DNA from: Ruegeria arenilitoris
GTDB lineage: Bacteria; Pseudomonadota; Alphaproteobacteria; Rhodobacterales; Rhodobacteraceae
Length of the DNA stretch: 64,000 nt
Direction of reading: 5' to 3'
Assembly: GCF_013035315.1 (NCBI RefSeq)
Contig: NZ_WQHP01000001.1
Span: 372,001 to 436,000 of the forward strand
Shown here piece by piece: positions 8,477 through 18,870 of this stretch. The translations under genes were made by a program, and so were the position numbers. The notes below the pieces were generated by a model. The model saw nothing but the letters and a program-made list of their open reading frames with translations, ran no database searches and was not told the origin of the DNA. Every line of letters starts with the position of its first letter. The first letter of the stretch is position 1.

Positions 8477-10738
8477 ATGTTTCACCTCACTCGCCTATTA
8501 ATGGCGTTGTTTTCCGTTGCTTTGTTATCGGGGCCAGTGCTTGCGCAACACAGCACCACCACCAACACACCTGCCCCAGTTACGATCCCCGAAGATCTGA
8601 CGCCCGAGCAGGTGGATGATCTGGTCGCCCGCATGTCCGACGATCAGGTTCGCGCGATCCTGCTAGAAAGACTGGATGCTGTTGCAGCCAAACAAGCCGA
8701 GGCAGCACCCGCCCGGCGCGGCGTCATTCAGGCGACCACTGAAACCGTCAACAGCATGGTCGCGTCCTGGCTGGATGTGATCCGAAAAGTCCCTGTGTTG
8801 ATTACCGCTCAGGTGGAAGCGTTCTCTAATTTTGGGAATACCTTCGGCGCTAATGGCCTGATGACGCTGTTCGGCTTTACTTTTCTTGCCCTGGCCATCG
8901 GGTACGCGGCCGAGAATCTGGTCGGCCTTTGGACCCGCCGCTGGGTCCATGTGATCGATGGAGACGCTTCTTCGGATTTGCGCGGTGCCGTGACCTTTCT
9001 GTTCAAGCGGTTCGTCTTCGAATTTTTGGGGTTGCTGGTATTTTATTACACACTGGTTTTCGTCGGTCGGCGGTTGCTGGACGAACAACAGATTGCTCAA
9101 GCAGCGCCGTTCGTCTTCTTCCTGATCTGGTTTCCCCGTTTGGGCGCAGCGATTTCGCGGTTTATCCTCGCGCCCAAGCAACATCGCCTGAGACTGGTGA
9201 ATATTGACGACCATTGGGCAAAATACCTGCATCGGAACCTGATCGGGCTTTTCCTGCTGATCGGCTTCACCATGTTCATTCTGGACTTCAACGCTCTGAA
9301 CGGCGTACCGCCCGGTGAATCTCGCCTTGGTTTCTGGCTGAATACGGCGATCCACATCTATGTCGGCTTGATTGCGTGGCGGGCCCGTGAAGGCTTGACT
9401 GATATGATGCGCGGGTCGGACCCCGACCGCACCAAGTTCGACGAAGAGGTTGCCCGTCTCTATCCCTACTTTGCCATCGGTGTGTCAGCAGGTACGTGGC
9501 TGCTGGTCGAGTATCTGGCCGCACAGCGCAACCCGGCAATTTTTGCTCTGCTCGCGCATGGGGCACATTTCATCACCATGTTCTGGCTGCTGATCGCGCC
9601 TGCCCTGGATACCCTGATCCGGGGTCTGGTGCGGCACCTGCAGCCTCCGATGCTGGGCGATGGTCCCGTGGCGGAGCGTGCCTATAAGTCGACCAAACGC
9701 AGCTACATTCGTATCGGCCGCGTTCTTGCTGGCATCTTTGTCATTCTCATGATTGCCGATGCCTGGGATCTGGATCTTCAGGAAATCGCGGGCGGACGTT
9801 CGGATTCCGGCAGTGAAGTGATCCAGTTCTTCATCATTATCGCGATTGGCTACATCCTCAACGAAATCGTTTCGCTCTGGATCAACCGCCGTCTGGCAAA
9901 AGAACAGACGGCAGCCGAACAGAGCCCAGACGAAGAAGCCGGTGAAGGCGGTGGGTCGGGTGGCTCGCGTCTGGCGACGGTCCTGCCTTTGCTGCGCGTA
10001 ACCGCTCAGGTGGCGATTGCGGTCATCTTCGCCCTGCTCGCCCTTGGTGCTTTGGGTCTCGACATCACGCCGCTTCTGGCTGGTGCTGGTATCCTGGGCC
10101 TGGCCATCGGTTTTGGTGCGCAGAAGCTGGTATCGGATATCGTGGGTGGAATCTTCTTTCTGATCGACGACGCCTTCCGTGTCGGTGAATACGTGGATGT
10201 GGGCGGCACCACCGGTACGGTCGAGAAAATCTCGATCCGCTCGATGCAACTGCGTCACCATCGCGGACCGGTACACACCATCCCATACGGCGAGATTCAG
10301 AAGCTGACCAACTACAGCCGTGACTGGGTCATCATGAAGCTGAAGTTCACCGTTCCGTTCGACACTGATCCGAACAAGGTCAAAAAGATCTTCAAGAAGA
10401 TCGGTGCTGAGATGATGGAGGATGAGACCCACAAAGATGGCTTCCTGCAGCCCTTCAAGTCTCAGGGCGTGTTCGACTTTGACGATGTCGGCATGATCAT
10501 CCGCGGCAAGTTCATGGCCAAACCGGGCAAACAGTTCACCCTGCGCAAGGAGATCTTCAACCGGGTCAAGGCAGCGTTCAAGGAAAACGGCATCGACTTT
10601 GCCCGCCGCGAGGTACGCGTTGCGATCCCCGGACTGGAAGATGCCGAAAACCTGACCGAAGATCAAAAAGCAGCAATTGGTGCCGCGGCAGGCGACGCCG
10701 TCGCGCAGCAAGCCCAACAACAAGAAGAACAGAAGTAA
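8477..10738 (+). CDS. Large MscS-family mechanosensitive ion channel
   Basis: The 753-residue inner-membrane protein has an N-terminal signal peptide (MFHLTRLLMALFSVALLSGPVLA), a periplasmic region to about residue 125, roughly eight or nine predicted membrane segments, then the conserved MscS pore helix and beta domain: AGILGLAIGFGAQKLVSDIVGG, followed by DDAFRVGEYVDVGGTTGTVEKISIR. Such channels release solutes during hypo-osmotic shock. The extra N-terminal segments make it a large-type member like E. coli YbdG/YjeP relatives rather than minimal MscS. It is a single gene with its own downstream terminator. The C-terminal tail is Gln/Ala-rich and low in complexity. Confidence 0.93.
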   Translation: MFHLTRLLMALFSVALLSGPVLAQHSTTTNTPAPVTIPEDLTPEQVDDLVARMSDDQVRAILLERLDAVAAKQAEAAPARRGVIQATTETVNSMVASWLDVIRKVPVLITAQVEAFSNFGNTFGANGLMTLFGFTFLALAIGYAAENLVGLWTRRWVHVIDGDASSDLRGAVTFLFKRFVFEFLGLLVFYYTLVFVGRRLLDEQQIAQAAPFVFFLIWFPRLGAAISRFILAPKQHRLRLVNIDDHWAKYLHRNLIGLFLLIGFTMFILDFNALNGVPPGESRLGFWLNTAIHIYVGLIAWRAREGLTDMMRGSDPDRTKFDEEVARLYPYFAIGVSAGTWLLVEYLAAQRNPAIFALLAHGAHFITMFWLLIAPALDTLIRGLVRHLQPPMLGDGPVAERAYKSTKRSYIRIGRVLAGIFVILMIADAWDLDLQEIAGGRSDSGSEVIQFFIIIAIGYILNEIVSLWINRRLAKEQTAAEQSPDEEAGEGGGSGGSRLATVLPLLRVTAQVAIAVIFALLALGALGLDITPLLAGAGILGLAIGFGAQKLVSDIVGGIFFLIDDAFRVGEYVDVGGTTGTVEKISIRSMQLRHHRGPVHTIPYGEIQKLTNYSRDWVIMKLKFTVPFDTDPNKVKKIFKKIGAEMMEDETHKDGFLQPFKSQGVFDFDDVGMIIRGKFMAKPGKQFTLRKEIFNRVKAAFKENGIDFARREVRVAIPGLEDAENLTEDQKAAIGAAAGDAVAQQAQQQEEQK

Positions 10739-10745
10739 CTTTCGG

Positions 10746-10776
10746 AACGAGCGGCCTTTTTGGGTCGCTCGTTTTC
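10746..10776 (+). terminator. Rho-independent terminator after the MscS gene
   Basis: Stem AACGAGCG / CGCTCGTT with a 12-base loop, followed by a short T run. Confidence 0.8.
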
Positions 10777-10986
10777 CTTTGGTTTTTTGGTATGCGACTG
10801 GGTCGGCGCTGCTTGGTCGTTCCGGTTAGCATCGGGCCACCTCCCCCGAAAATCTTCCCTATATCAACTGACTTATTTGCCCCGCTTGGCAGTTCTGACC
10901 TGCCTGCGCCCTCTTGACCCTTCCCACTGGCGCGCCCTTGCCGTAAAAGGCCCGCAATCTCGGCCACCCTTGGACAAGGACAGACG

Positions 10987-13146
10987 ATGCAAGAGCCCGC
11001 CATCACCCCGGATCTGATTGCTGCACACGGGCTCAAGCCCGAAGAATACGACATGATCCTCGAGATCATTGGGCGCGAGCCGACATTCACCGAACTTGGC
11101 ATCTTTTCCGCCATGTGGAATGAGCACTGTTCCTACAAGTCCTCCAAGAAATGGCTGCGCACACTGCCCACCTCGGGCCCTCAGGTGATCTGCGGCCCCG
11201 GTGAAAACGCAGGCGTTGTCGATATTGGTGATGGTCAGGCCGTTGTCTTCAAGATGGAAAGCCACAACCACCCTTCGTATATTGAGCCCTATCAGGGTGC
11301 AGCGACCGGTGTCGGTGGCATTCTGCGCGACGTCTTCACCATGGGCGCGCGGCCGATTGCCTCGATGAACGCTCTGTCATTTGGTGAGCCGGGTCACCAC
11401 AAAACCCGCCAACTGGTCAACGGCGTGGTCGAAGGCATCGGCGGCTACGGCAACTGTTTCGGCGTGCCTTGTGTCGGTGGCGAGGTCCGCTTTCACCCGG
11501 CTTACAACGGCAACTGCCTGGTAAACGCGTTCGCCGCGGGTCTGGCCGACAGCGACAAGATCTTCTACTCGGCCGCGTCTGGGGTCGGCATGCCGGTCGT
11601 CTATCTGGGTGCCAAAACCGGTCGTGATGGCGTCGGCGGCGCGACCATGGCTTCGGCCGAATTCGACGACACGATTGAGGAAAAACGTCCTACAGTGCAG
11701 GTCGGCGACCCCTTTACCGAAAAGCGCCTGATGGAGGCGACGCTGGAGCTGATGCAGACCGGCGCGGTGATCTCGATTCAGGACATGGGCGCGGCTGGCC
11801 TGACCTGTTCCGCAGTTGAGATGGGCGACAAGGGCGGTCTGGGCGTGCGTCTTGACCTGGAAAACGTCCCCCAGCGTGAAGAGAACATGACCGCCTACGA
11901 GATGATGCTGTCGGAATCTCAGGAGCGCATGCTCATGGTCCTCAAACCCGAGCTTGAGGCCGAAGCCCGCGCCGTGTTCGAGAAATGGGACCTAGATTTC
12001 GCTATCGTCGGTGAAACGATTGCAGAAGACCGCTTCCTGATCGTCCACAATGGAGAGGTCAAAGCTGATCTGGTTCTGTCGAAACTATCCTCGACTGCGC
12101 CGGAATATGACCGCCCGTGGGTTGCGACGCCCGAGGCCGAAGAGCTGGCCGAGGTCCCGCAGATCGACCCAATCGACGGATTGCGTGCCCTGCTCGCCTC
12201 GCCCAACTACGCGGGCAAGCAGTGGGTCTATGAACAGTATGACACCATGGTCATGGCGGATACCGCCCGTACACCGGGTCTGGGTGCTGGCATGGTCCGC
12301 GTGCACGGCACCGACAAGGCGCTGGCCTTTACCAGCGACGTGACCCCGCGCTACGTCCGTGCCAACCCGATTGAGGGCGGTAAGCAGGCTGTGGCCGAGG
12401 CTTATCGCAACCTGACCTCTGTTGGGGCTAAACCGCTGGCCACCACCGACAACCTGAACTTCGGCAACCCCGAAAAGCCCGAGATCATGGGTCAATTCGT
12501 TGGCGCGATCAAAGGCATTGGCGAGGCCGTCGCCGCGCTGGACATGCCCATCGTGTCGGGCAACGTCTCGCTTTACAATGAAACCGACGGTCAGGCGATC
12601 CTGCCGACCCCGACGATCGGCGCAGTGGGCCTGCTGGCCCACACCGACGAGATCATCGGCAACGAAGTCCGCGAGGGCCATGTTGCGCTGGTCATCGGCG
12701 AAACCAATGGTCATCTGGGGCAATCCGCCCTGCTGGCCGAGGTGTTCAACCGCGAAGACGGCGACGCGCCTCATGTCGATCTGGACGCGGAAAAGCGCAA
12801 TGGCGACTTCATCCGTGCCAACCGTGAGATGATCAAGGCCTGCACCGATCTCGGTGACGGCGGCTTGGCTCTGGCAGCGTTCGAACTGGCCGAAGCGGCA
12901 GGCGTGGGCGTGCACCTGGATGAAGCCTCGACCGAGTTCCTGTTCGGCGAGGATCAGGCCCGCTATTTGGTCGCCTGCAACTTTGACCAGGCCGAAGCTC
13001 TGATGATCGCAGCTGGTCAGGCGGGCGTTCCATTGGTCTCGGTCGGCAAATTCACCGGAGACATGGTTCGGATCGGAAGCTCGGAAGCCTCGCTTGAGGA
13101 TCTGGCCGCCACGTTCCGCTCCAGCTTTGCCGAAGCTGTCGCATAA
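10987..13146 (+). CDS. purL: Phosphoribosylformylglycinamidine synthase subunit PurL
   Basis: PurL converts FGAR to FGAM with ATP and ammonia delivered by PurQ through PurS, step four of purine synthesis. At 719 residues this is the small, three-subunit form. The conserved motif EHCSYKSSK lies at about residues 45-53, followed by [26 protein letters not shown], and the second half repeats the AIR-synthetase fold ([14 protein letters not shown]). The ATG at 10987 has an AAGGA ribosome-binding site seven bases upstream. The 248-base leader shows no second gene or obvious purine riboswitch. purS and purQ are not in the window. Confidence 0.97.
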   Translation: MQEPAITPDLIAAHGLKPEEYDMILEIIGREPTFTELGIFSAMWNEHCSYKSSKKWLRTLPTSGPQVICGPGENAGVVDIGDGQAVVFKMESHNHPSYIEPYQGAATGVGGILRDVFTMGARPIASMNALSFGEPGHHKTRQLVNGVVEGIGGYGNCFGVPCVGGEVRFHPAYNGNCLVNAFAAGLADSDKIFYSAASGVGMPVVYLGAKTGRDGVGGATMASAEFDDTIEEKRPTVQVGDPFTEKRLMEATLELMQTGAVISIQDMGAAGLTCSAVEMGDKGGLGVRLDLENVPQREENMTAYEMMLSESQERMLMVLKPELEAEARAVFEKWDLDFAIVGETIAEDRFLIVHNGEVKADLVLSKLSSTAPEYDRPWVATPEAEELAEVPQIDPIDGLRALLASPNYAGKQWVYEQYDTMVMADTARTPGLGAGMVRVHGTDKALAFTSDVTPRYVRANPIEGGKQAVAEAYRNLTSVGAKPLATTDNLNFGNPEKPEIMGQFVGAIKGIGEAVAALDMPIVSGNVSLYNETDGQAILPTPTIGAVGLLAHTDEIIGNEVREGHVALVIGETNGHLGQSALLAEVFNREDGDAPHVDLDAEKRNGDFIRANREMIKACTDLGDGGLALAAFELAEAAGVGVHLDEASTEFLFGEDQARYLVACNFDQAEALMIAAGQAGVPLVSVGKFTGDMVRIGSSEASLEDLAATFRSSFAEAVA

Positions 13147-13170
13147 ATCCGCACCGGACTAAGAACCCGA

Positions 13171-13208
13171 AACCTGCGCCCCGCCCGGCGCAGGTTTTGT
13201 CGTTTTTT
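13171..13208 (+). terminator. Rho-independent terminator after purL
   Basis: Ten-base perfect stem AACCTGCGCC / GGCGCAGGTT with a six-base loop, then TTGTCG and six T. Confidence 0.88.
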
Positions 13209-13281
13209 GCCCCCCATCACACCCTTGCACGCCCCGTCCGCGCGCTCTACATCTTGGGAAAGACCTTCAGGAGAAATCTAC

Positions 13282-13518
13282 ATGCCGATGAGCGCCCACG
13301 AAATTGAAGCCCTGCTGCGTGAATCCTTTCCAGACGCGGAAATTCAGGTCGGCGGCAGCGATGGCGTACACATGTCCGCCATGGTCGTGGACGAAAGCTT
13401 TCGCGGCAAAAACCGGGTCCAACAGCAACGCGCCGTCTATGCAGCCTTGAAGGGCAAGATGGACGGCCCGGACGGTGACCTGCACGCGCTCGCCCTGACC
13501 ACCAAAGTGCCGGAGTGA
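13282..13518 (+). CDS. bolA: BolA-family protein
   Basis: BolA proteins bind monothiol CGFS glutaredoxins and share a [2Fe-2S] cluster, helping iron-sulfur trafficking and iron sensing. The 78-residue protein shows the class II KH-like fold sequence, ending in the conserved LHALAL with His68, the family's cluster ligand. I set the start at 13282, which has CAGGAG eight bases upstream; a longer frame from 13207 lacks a ribosome-binding site. The glutaredoxin gene grxD follows after one small membrane-protein gene, and the three genes are tightly packed. Confidence 0.93.
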   Translation: MPMSAHEIEALLRESFPDAEIQVGGSDGVHMSAMVVDESFRGKNRVQQQRAVYAALKGKMDGPDGDLHALALTTKVPE

Positions 13519-13519
13519 C

Positions 13520-13771
13520 ATGGAGCATGCGATTGTAATCTCAATTGCGGTTTCGGTCTTTGTTTTACTGATCGCCCTCATTGCGCGGAACAATTCAAAG
13601 ACTGAACGCAAAACAAGACGAGGATCGCAACCCGGGCATGGAAAGCACCTTCTGCATTCCTCCTACAATTCACATGACGGTGCAATTAGCTCGGCGCAGA
13701 CCCAAAGTCCGAAGAACCCAAAAGAATACGCCAAAGCGATGATGCCGAAGAGCAAAGGAAACGCGAAATGA
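13520..13771 (+). CDS. Small single-pass membrane protein between bolA and grxD, unknown function
   Basis: This 83-residue protein begins one base after the bolA stop codon and overlaps the grxD start by four bases (ATGA), which argues that it is translated. Residues 3-21 ([19 protein letters not shown]) form one membrane helix. The rest is a polar, positively charged, His/Ser/Lys-rich cytoplasmic tail without cysteine pairs or a recognisable domain. I do not recognise the family. By position it could assist the BolA-Grx pair or be an unrelated passenger. Confidence 0.7.
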   Translation: MEHAIVISIAVSVFVLLIALIARNNSKTERKTRRGSQPGHGKHLLHSSYNSHDGAISSAQTQSPKNPKEYAKAMMPKSKGNAK

Positions 13772-14130
13772 CTGACGTGAAGACCCAGATCGACGAAACC
13801 GTCAAAGCCAACGATGTGGTGCTTTATATGAAAGGCACGAAAGAGATGCCGCAATGTGGGTTCTCGTCCCGCGTGGCAGGCGTGCTGAACTACATGGGCG
13901 TGGAATATGCCGATGTGAACGTTCTGGCCGACGAAGAAGTCCGTCAGGGCATCAAGGACTATTCCGACTGGCCGACCGTCCCGCAGCTGTACGTCAAAGG
14001 TGAGTTCGTGGGCGGCTGCGATATCATCACCGAGATGACCCTGTCGGGCGAGCTGGACACGTTGTTTGATGAAAACGGTGTCGGCTACAACAAAGAAGCA
14101 GCCGACAAGATCCGCGAGGCAAACGCCTGA
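13768..14130 (+). CDS. grxD: Monothiol glutaredoxin (Grx4/GrxD type)
   Basis: GrxD carries [2Fe-2S] clusters between scaffold and target proteins and pairs with BolA. The 120-residue protein has the CGFS active site at Cys30 ([14 protein letters not shown]), followed by the [19 protein letters not shown] segment that binds glutathione. Length is typical. The start overlaps the preceding small membrane-protein gene, so bolA, that gene and grxD form an operon. The convergent lysozyme-inhibitor-like gene begins directly after its stop. Confidence 0.97.
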   Translation: MTDVKTQIDETVKANDVVLYMKGTKEMPQCGFSSRVAGVLNYMGVEYADVNVLADEEVRQGIKDYSDWPTVPQLYVKGEFVGGCDIITEMTLSGELDTLFDENGVGYNKEAADKIREANA

Positions 14131-14481
14131 TCAGCGGCTGGAGCAATTCTCCAGAACAACCTGCTCACTGGCGGCCCCACCGGTCGCCAGAAAGCTGACT
14201 GTCGCATCCCAGCCTTTCGAGCGTAGGATGTAAGAGCCGTTTGAACCCTGGGATTCATAGCGAATACCTGATCCGCTGGGCACCTGCTGCAGAGCGACCA
14301 ATTGGTTGTCCACCATCATAGCAGCCGCGCTGGACCCATCAGGTGCGTTGAAATACGCAACTTGCAGCGGTACGCCATTTTCACAGGTGAACGTGACCGG
14401 CAGGATATCCATATCCGCCCACGTAAAACCACCTTGCAGACCGAAAAGCCCTGCAATCGCAACCGTTTTCAACGCGTTCAT
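14131..14481 (-). CDS. Periplasmic MliC/PliC-like C-type lysozyme inhibitor
   Basis: The 116-residue protein has an N-terminal signal peptide (cut near Ala22) and no lipobox cysteine, so it should be soluble in the periplasm. The mature part fits the MliC pattern: an early cysteine (FTCENG, Cys33) and a late one (Cys113), YFN after a V-x-Y strand, the SGxxY motif at Ser71-Gly72-Tyr75, and LRSKGWDATV. MliC proteins block c-type lysozymes. The start overlaps the zapA stop by four bases, so it is the last gene of the zauP-zapA operon. Family assignment is by motif only. Confidence 0.72.
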   Translation of the reverse strand: MNALKTVAIAGLFGLQGGFTWADMDILPVTFTCENGVPLQVAYFNAPDGSSAAAMMVDNQLVALQQVPSGSGIRYESQGSNGSYILRSKGWDATVSFLATGGAASEQVVLENCSSR

Positions 14482-14873
14482 TTTGTCGATTTCTCCTCGA
14501 TCACCGTGGCCAGTGCTTCGGCCCGAGCGGCCAATTCGGCCAGTGTATCCGTGACAGAGGGCGGCACAACGGCCACCTCGACCCGCTCGGGTTCGGGCGC
14601 AGGTTGGTTGCGCAAGCCCTGCACCTCAGCCTCGAGCGCAGACAGTTTGGCCTCTGCCGCCTTGAGCTTGTCATCTGTCGCTGCGGTTTTGTCGGCCAGC
14701 ATCAGTCCAGCCATCAGCAGCATCCGCGCCTCGGGCATCCGACCAATCTGATCCGACAAAACCTGCGCCTCATCGTCCAGCATTTTGGCGGCAGTTTGCA
14801 GGAACTGTTCCTCGCCATCCTGGCACGAGACATCAAAGCCGCGCCCACCGATATGAATGGTCAATTCGGGCAT
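14478..14873 (-). CDS. zapA: Cell division protein ZapA
   Basis: ZapA binds and bundles FtsZ filaments at midcell. The 131-residue protein starts with the ZapA strand pattern PELTIHIGGRGFDVSCQDGEE, continues with the helix LDDEAQVLSDQIGRMPEARMLLMAGLMLADK and ends in a coiled coil plus a Pro-rich tail. It overlaps the preceding coiled-coil gene by one base (TAATG) and the following gene by four, indicating translational coupling. Confidence 0.92.
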   Translation of the reverse strand: MPELTIHIGGRGFDVSCQDGEEQFLQTAAKMLDDEAQVLSDQIGRMPEARMLLMAGLMLADKTAATDDKLKAAEAKLSALEAEVQGLRNQPAPEPERVEVAVVPPSVTDTLAELAARAEALATVIEEKSTK

Positions 14874-15670
14874 TACTCTACCTCTCCCTCAGCCAGTTTT
14901 GCCTGCGACAGCAAGGGTTCCAGCCGGGCCAGAACGGCTTGGGCCTCGGCGGCGTCTGTGGCCTGAGCGGCCTTGGTCGCCTCAAGCTCGGCCACAGTGG
15001 CGCGGTTCAGAAGCTCGGCATCCGGCAGGCCGCCTTCGCTGGCGGCGCGCAATTCATCCACGGACTCGCGCAACTGTTCATTGGCCTTGCGCATACGCTG
15101 CAGGTCATCATCCAGACGCGACATCGCCGCGCCGTGGCTGGTGCGCTCTGCACGAAGCATTTCAAGCTCGGCGTTCAGTTCGGCCACGCGTTCGCTGTCG
15201 GCCAGTTCCGAGCGCAGGCGTTTGTTTTCCTCTTCGAGGGCCTGTGCCTTGCTCACGGTCGCTTTGAGTTCTTCGTTCTCAGATTTAAGAACGGCCAGTT
15301 CATCCTGATTTTCCAAGGCGGCCTTGGCCTCGGCCAGTTCCGCCCTGGCGGCCTCGACAGCAGCCAGCTTGGCCGTCGCCTCGGTCAACTGCTGGCGCAA
15401 CGCACCATTCTCGGGATCTTCGGTTGGCGCAGATTTCAGCGCCTCCATGTCGGCGCGCATGGCGTCGACTTCGCTCTCATGCCGTTCCTTTAGGGATTTC
15501 AGCCGCTCTTCCAATTGCGCATTGGCTACGCGTTCGTCTTCAAGAGCCGTGCGCAACTCAGAATCCTGGTCGCCACTTGCAACCGGCGCGGCGCTCAGTG
15601 CGTCCATACCGGCTCCGATCCTGTCCATTGCGGCAATGATACGGCGCTGTAAGTCTTCGATCTGGCTCAT
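14873..15670 (-). CDS. Coiled-coil protein, probable ZapA partner (ZauP-like)
   Basis: The 265-residue protein is almost entirely predicted coiled coil (about residues 30-230, rich in Glu/Leu/Ala/Arg heptads) with a short N-terminal helix MSQIEDLQRRIIAAMDRI and no membrane segment or enzyme motif. It is translationally coupled to zapA. In Caulobacter a coiled-coil protein encoded with zapA, ZauP, binds ZapA and organises the Z-ring, and this gene fits that role by structure and place. The name is inferred from context because coiled coils align poorly. Confidence 0.65.
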   Translation of the reverse strand: MSQIEDLQRRIIAAMDRIGAGMDALSAAPVASGDQDSELRTALEDERVANAQLEERLKSLKERHESEVDAMRADMEALKSAPTEDPENGALRQQLTEATAKLAAVEAARAELAEAKAALENQDELAVLKSENEELKATVSKAQALEEENKRLRSELADSERVAELNAELEMLRAERTSHGAAMSRLDDDLQRMRKANEQLRESVDELRAASEGGLPDAELLNRATVAELEATKAAQATDAAEAQAVLARLEPLLSQAKLAEGEVE

Positions 15671-15905
15671 GCCCCTGCCACCTCTTTACCAAGGTTCACT
15701 TTTTCGACGGCCCATCCGAATCAATACGAGCCGAGTATTGGCCTAGTCTAACCGAACGGAACGGAAAATACCCACTGTTTGCTTTCAACCACTTGGACAG
15801 CATTCTTGAAGCACCAACCGACTGCAACCCCCGGTTCTGCTTGCACTTTGGGGGGTGGATGGTATTGAGCGCTCCATCTGCCTGTAATCCAAAGGAACAA
15901 CGCCC

Positions 15906-17927
15906 GTGGACCTGACTGCGCTGCGCAATGCCAATCCTGAACACTGGAACAAGGCTGCGGCCATCCGCACCCTGACCCTTGATGCCGTCGCCGCCGCCAA
16001 TTCCGGCCATTCCGGCATGCCCATGGGCATGGCCGATGTCGCGACCGTGCTGTTTGAAAAGCACCTGAAATTCGACGCATCGGCCCCGAACTGGCCGGAC
16101 CGCGACCGGTTCATCCTGTCGGCTGGTCACGGCTCGATGCTGATCTATTCTCTGCTGTATCTTACAGGCCATGCGGATGTGACGCTGGAAGAAATCAAGA
16201 ACTTCCGCCAGTTGGGCGCGAAGACCGCCGGTCACCCGGAAAACTTCCTGGTCGATGGGATCGAAACCACAACCGGGCCGCTGGGTCAGGGTATCTCGAA
16301 CGCTGTCGGCTTTGCCATGGCCGAGGAAATCCAGCGCGCGCACTACGGCAAGAAGGTCGTTGACCACTACACCTATGTCATCGCAGGCGACGGCTGCCTT
16401 ATGGAAGGCGTCAGCCAAGAGGCGATCACACTGGCCGGTCGTCATGAGCTGAGCAAGCTGATCGTCTTCTGGGACAACAACAACATCACCATCGATGGCA
16501 CTGTCGATATTGCAGACCGCACCGATCAGGTGCGCCGTTTCGCGGCTTCGGGCTGGCACGTGATTGAAGTCGATGGCCACGATCCGCAGGCGATCGATGC
16601 AGCCATCGTCCAGGCGAAAAAGTCGAACAAACCGACCATGATCGCGTGCGAAAGCCATATCGCTCTGGGTCACGCGGCACAGGATACCTCGAAAGGCCAC
16701 GGCGCGCTGACGGATCAGGAGCAGCTGAAAGCTGCCAAGGACGGCTATGGCTGGCCACACGACGCGTTTGAAATCCCTGCAGATGTGAAATCTGCCTGGG
16801 AAGCCATTGGTGCCCGTGGTGCCGCAGAGCGTGCGGAATGGGAAGAGCGTTTTGCTCAGTTGTCCGAGCGCAAACAGGCCGAGTTCAACCGCGCCTACGC
16901 GTTTGAAGCACCCAAGAAGCTGGCAGGTGCCATCCGCGCGTTCAAAAAGCAGATGTCGGAAGATCAGCCAAAACTGGCCACCCGCGCCTCGTCCGAGAAG
17001 GTTCTGAACGTCGTGAACCCGATCATGACCGAGACTGTTGGCGGCTCGGCCGACCTGACCGGCTCGAACAACACCAAATCGGCCGATATGGGCGTGTTCC
17101 TGCCGGAAAACCGCAAGGGTCGCTACATCCACTATGGAATCCGCGAACACGGCATGGCCGCTGCGATGAACGGCATGGCGCTGCATGGTGGCATCCGCCC
17201 CTATGGCGGCACGTTCATGGCCTTCACCGACTATGCCCGCCCGTCCATGCGTTTGGCGGCCCTGATGAAAATCCCATCGGTCTTCGTGATGACCCACGAT
17301 TCGATCGGTCTGGGCGAAGACGGTCCGACCCACCAGCCGGTCGAGCATCTGGCGATCAGCCGTGCGACCCCGAACACCTATGTGTTCCGCCCCGCTGACA
17401 CGGTTGAGACCGCCGAGGCATGGGAACTGGCACTGACCTTCAAGGAAAGCCCTTCTGTCCTGTCGCTGACCCGTCAGGGCGTGCCGACCGTTCGGACGCA
17501 GCACAAAACCAAGAACCTTGTTGCTCAGGGTGCTTATGTTCTGGCCGAAGCCGAAGGCAAGCGTCAGGCCATCCTGATCGCCACTGGTTCCGAAGTCTCG
17601 CTGGCGATGGAAGCCAAGGCGATGCTCGAGGCCGAAGGCATCGGCACTCGCGTCGTCTCGATGCCCTGCATGGAGCTATTCGCCGAGCAGGACGAGGCCT
17701 ACCGCAAACGCGTTCTGCCCGCCGGTGCTGTTCGCGTCGGCATCGAAGCCGCTGTTCGCGCCGGTGGCTGGGACCGCTGGCTTTTGGGTGAGCGTGGTCG
17801 TGAGGCCAAAGCAGGCTTTATCGGCATGGACAGCTTTGGTGCATCTGCCCCGGCTGGTGAGCTGTATAAGCATTTCGGCATCACAGCCGAGGCAACCGTT
17901 GCCAAGGTTAAGGAACTGCTGGGTTAA
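15906..17927 (+). CDS. tkt: Transketolase
   Basis: Transketolase moves two-carbon units between sugar phosphates in the pentose phosphate pathway using TPP. The 673-residue protein starts at GTG with AAAGGAAC eight bases upstream. It shows [32 protein letters not shown], the TPP/metal motif GDGCLMEG at residues 161-168 with NNN at 191-193, and the pyrimidine-domain motif [13 protein letters not shown]. Length matches bacterial TktA. It is divergent from the zauP-zapA operon and has its own terminator. The 235-base divergent gap shows no clear operator. Confidence 0.97.
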   Translation: MDLTALRNANPEHWNKAAAIRTLTLDAVAAANSGHSGMPMGMADVATVLFEKHLKFDASAPNWPDRDRFILSAGHGSMLIYSLLYLTGHADVTLEEIKNFRQLGAKTAGHPENFLVDGIETTTGPLGQGISNAVGFAMAEEIQRAHYGKKVVDHYTYVIAGDGCLMEGVSQEAITLAGRHELSKLIVFWDNNNITIDGTVDIADRTDQVRRFAASGWHVIEVDGHDPQAIDAAIVQAKKSNKPTMIACESHIALGHAAQDTSKGHGALTDQEQLKAAKDGYGWPHDAFEIPADVKSAWEAIGARGAAERAEWEERFAQLSERKQAEFNRAYAFEAPKKLAGAIRAFKKQMSEDQPKLATRASSEKVLNVVNPIMTETVGGSADLTGSNNTKSADMGVFLPENRKGRYIHYGIREHGMAAAMNGMALHGGIRPYGGTFMAFTDYARPSMRLAALMKIPSVFVMTHDSIGLGEDGPTHQPVEHLAISRATPNTYVFRPADTVETAEAWELALTFKESPSVLSLTRQGVPTVRTQHKTKNLVAQGAYVLAEAEGKRQAILIATGSEVSLAMEAKAMLEAEGIGTRVVSMPCMELFAEQDEAYRKRVLPAGAVRVGIEAAVRAGGWDRWLLGERGREAKAGFIGMDSFGASAPAGELYKHFGITAEATVAKVKELLG

Positions 17928-17957
17928 TCCCGCATTTCCATCCGCAGAAACAAGAAA

Positions 17958-17985
17958 AACCCCGGTTTCGACCGGGGCTTTTTTG
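17958..17985. terminator. Bidirectional terminator between tkt and the thioesterase gene
   Basis: Stem CCCCGGT / ACCGGGG with a TTCG loop, preceded by AAAAA and followed by C and six T, so it can serve both converging genes. Confidence 0.9.
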
Positions 17986-18000
17986 TAACCTTGCGCGGGC

Positions 18001-18801
18001 TTACCCGAAGATAATCACCGATTGCATTCCGTCGACTACAAGTTCGCCGTCCGTATTCCACATCCGCATCACTTGCGAGCTGTAGCCGTCGCGGCCAGCG
18101 GTCAACTGGTTCTCCATCAACCACCACCCATCCCGGGTTTGAACGGATTCCGACAACAGATTAATCATCCAGTTCATCGACGAATTGACTGTAGGCGCCT
18201 TCAACAATGGGAACACCATCGGCGGCAGCACATCGGCCAGAGCAATCAAACCCTCCAAGGTGCCCCGCATCTGCGGATCCCTGTGGCGGGCCCAGATGCG
18301 ATTGTATCCTTTGTCGGACCCGGCAAACGGAAGCTGTCCGTCGATCAACTGAAGATCAAAGTTATCCAGAAATGGAATCGGCGCCTTTGTCAGTCCTTGC
18401 GGCAGATAACTGGGCGTATCTTCAGGATTGGGTGCGGTCTTGGCGGGATGTTCAACGGCAATCTGGCTTTGCTGAGGTGCGCCAAAGGAAAAGGTGCCAA
18501 CAGCAGCCGTTCTTCCCGCGACCTGCGCGCGAGACAAAAGCGTCGTCACGTTGCGGCCCTGCCGCAGAACCTCGGTACTGACGTCAGGCCCTTCGGTAAC
18601 CGGAGCCGTAAAGTTAATCATCGCAGAGCGCAGAGACGGCAATTCCCGATGCTGCGCACGGGCCGCATGCAGCAGCAATGCGGCGGTGAACCCGCCAAAA
18701 CCGGTCCGACCCTGCATCCAGTTCGGCGGCAACGGGTAGTTCTGCGTGTCGTCGACGCGTTCAGCTGATTCAAGAGTCTGGGACAGTGTAAGCTCGGACA
18801 T
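18001..18801 (-). CDS. TesB-like acyl-CoA thioesterase family protein
   Basis: The 266-residue protein matches the two-hotdog TesB-like (4HBT_3) thioesterase layout. The N-terminal half has QGRTGFGGFTAALLLHAARA and LRSAMINFTAPV, followed by a strand pattern with LRQGRNVTTLLSRAQVAGR. The C-terminal half has NSSMNWMINLL and WWLMENQLTAGRDGYSSQVMRMW. Such enzymes hydrolyse acyl-CoA to free acid and CoA. The chain length used cannot be predicted. It stands alone, facing tkt. Confidence 0.82.
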   Translation of the reverse strand: MSELTLSQTLESAERVDDTQNYPLPPNWMQGRTGFGGFTAALLLHAARAQHRELPSLRSAMINFTAPVTEGPDVSTEVLRQGRNVTTLLSRAQVAGRTAAVGTFSFGAPQQSQIAVEHPAKTAPNPEDTPSYLPQGLTKAPIPFLDNFDLQLIDGQLPFAGSDKGYNRIWARHRDPQMRGTLEGLIALADVLPPMVFPLLKAPTVNSSMNWMINLLSESVQTRDGWWLMENQLTAGRDGYSSQVMRMWNTDGELVVDGMQSVIIFG

Positions 18802-18870
18802 GGTTTGGTATTCCCTCCGTTCGCACTGACCATAAGAAGTGACAGCAACCTGAGCACCTGTGACCTCGCG

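Noticed and set aside
15696..17504. 602-codon open frame on the minus strand across tkt
   Set aside because: It is antisense to a complete transketolase with all motifs. Its translation has no recognisable domain, and long antisense frames are common in GC-rich genomes.
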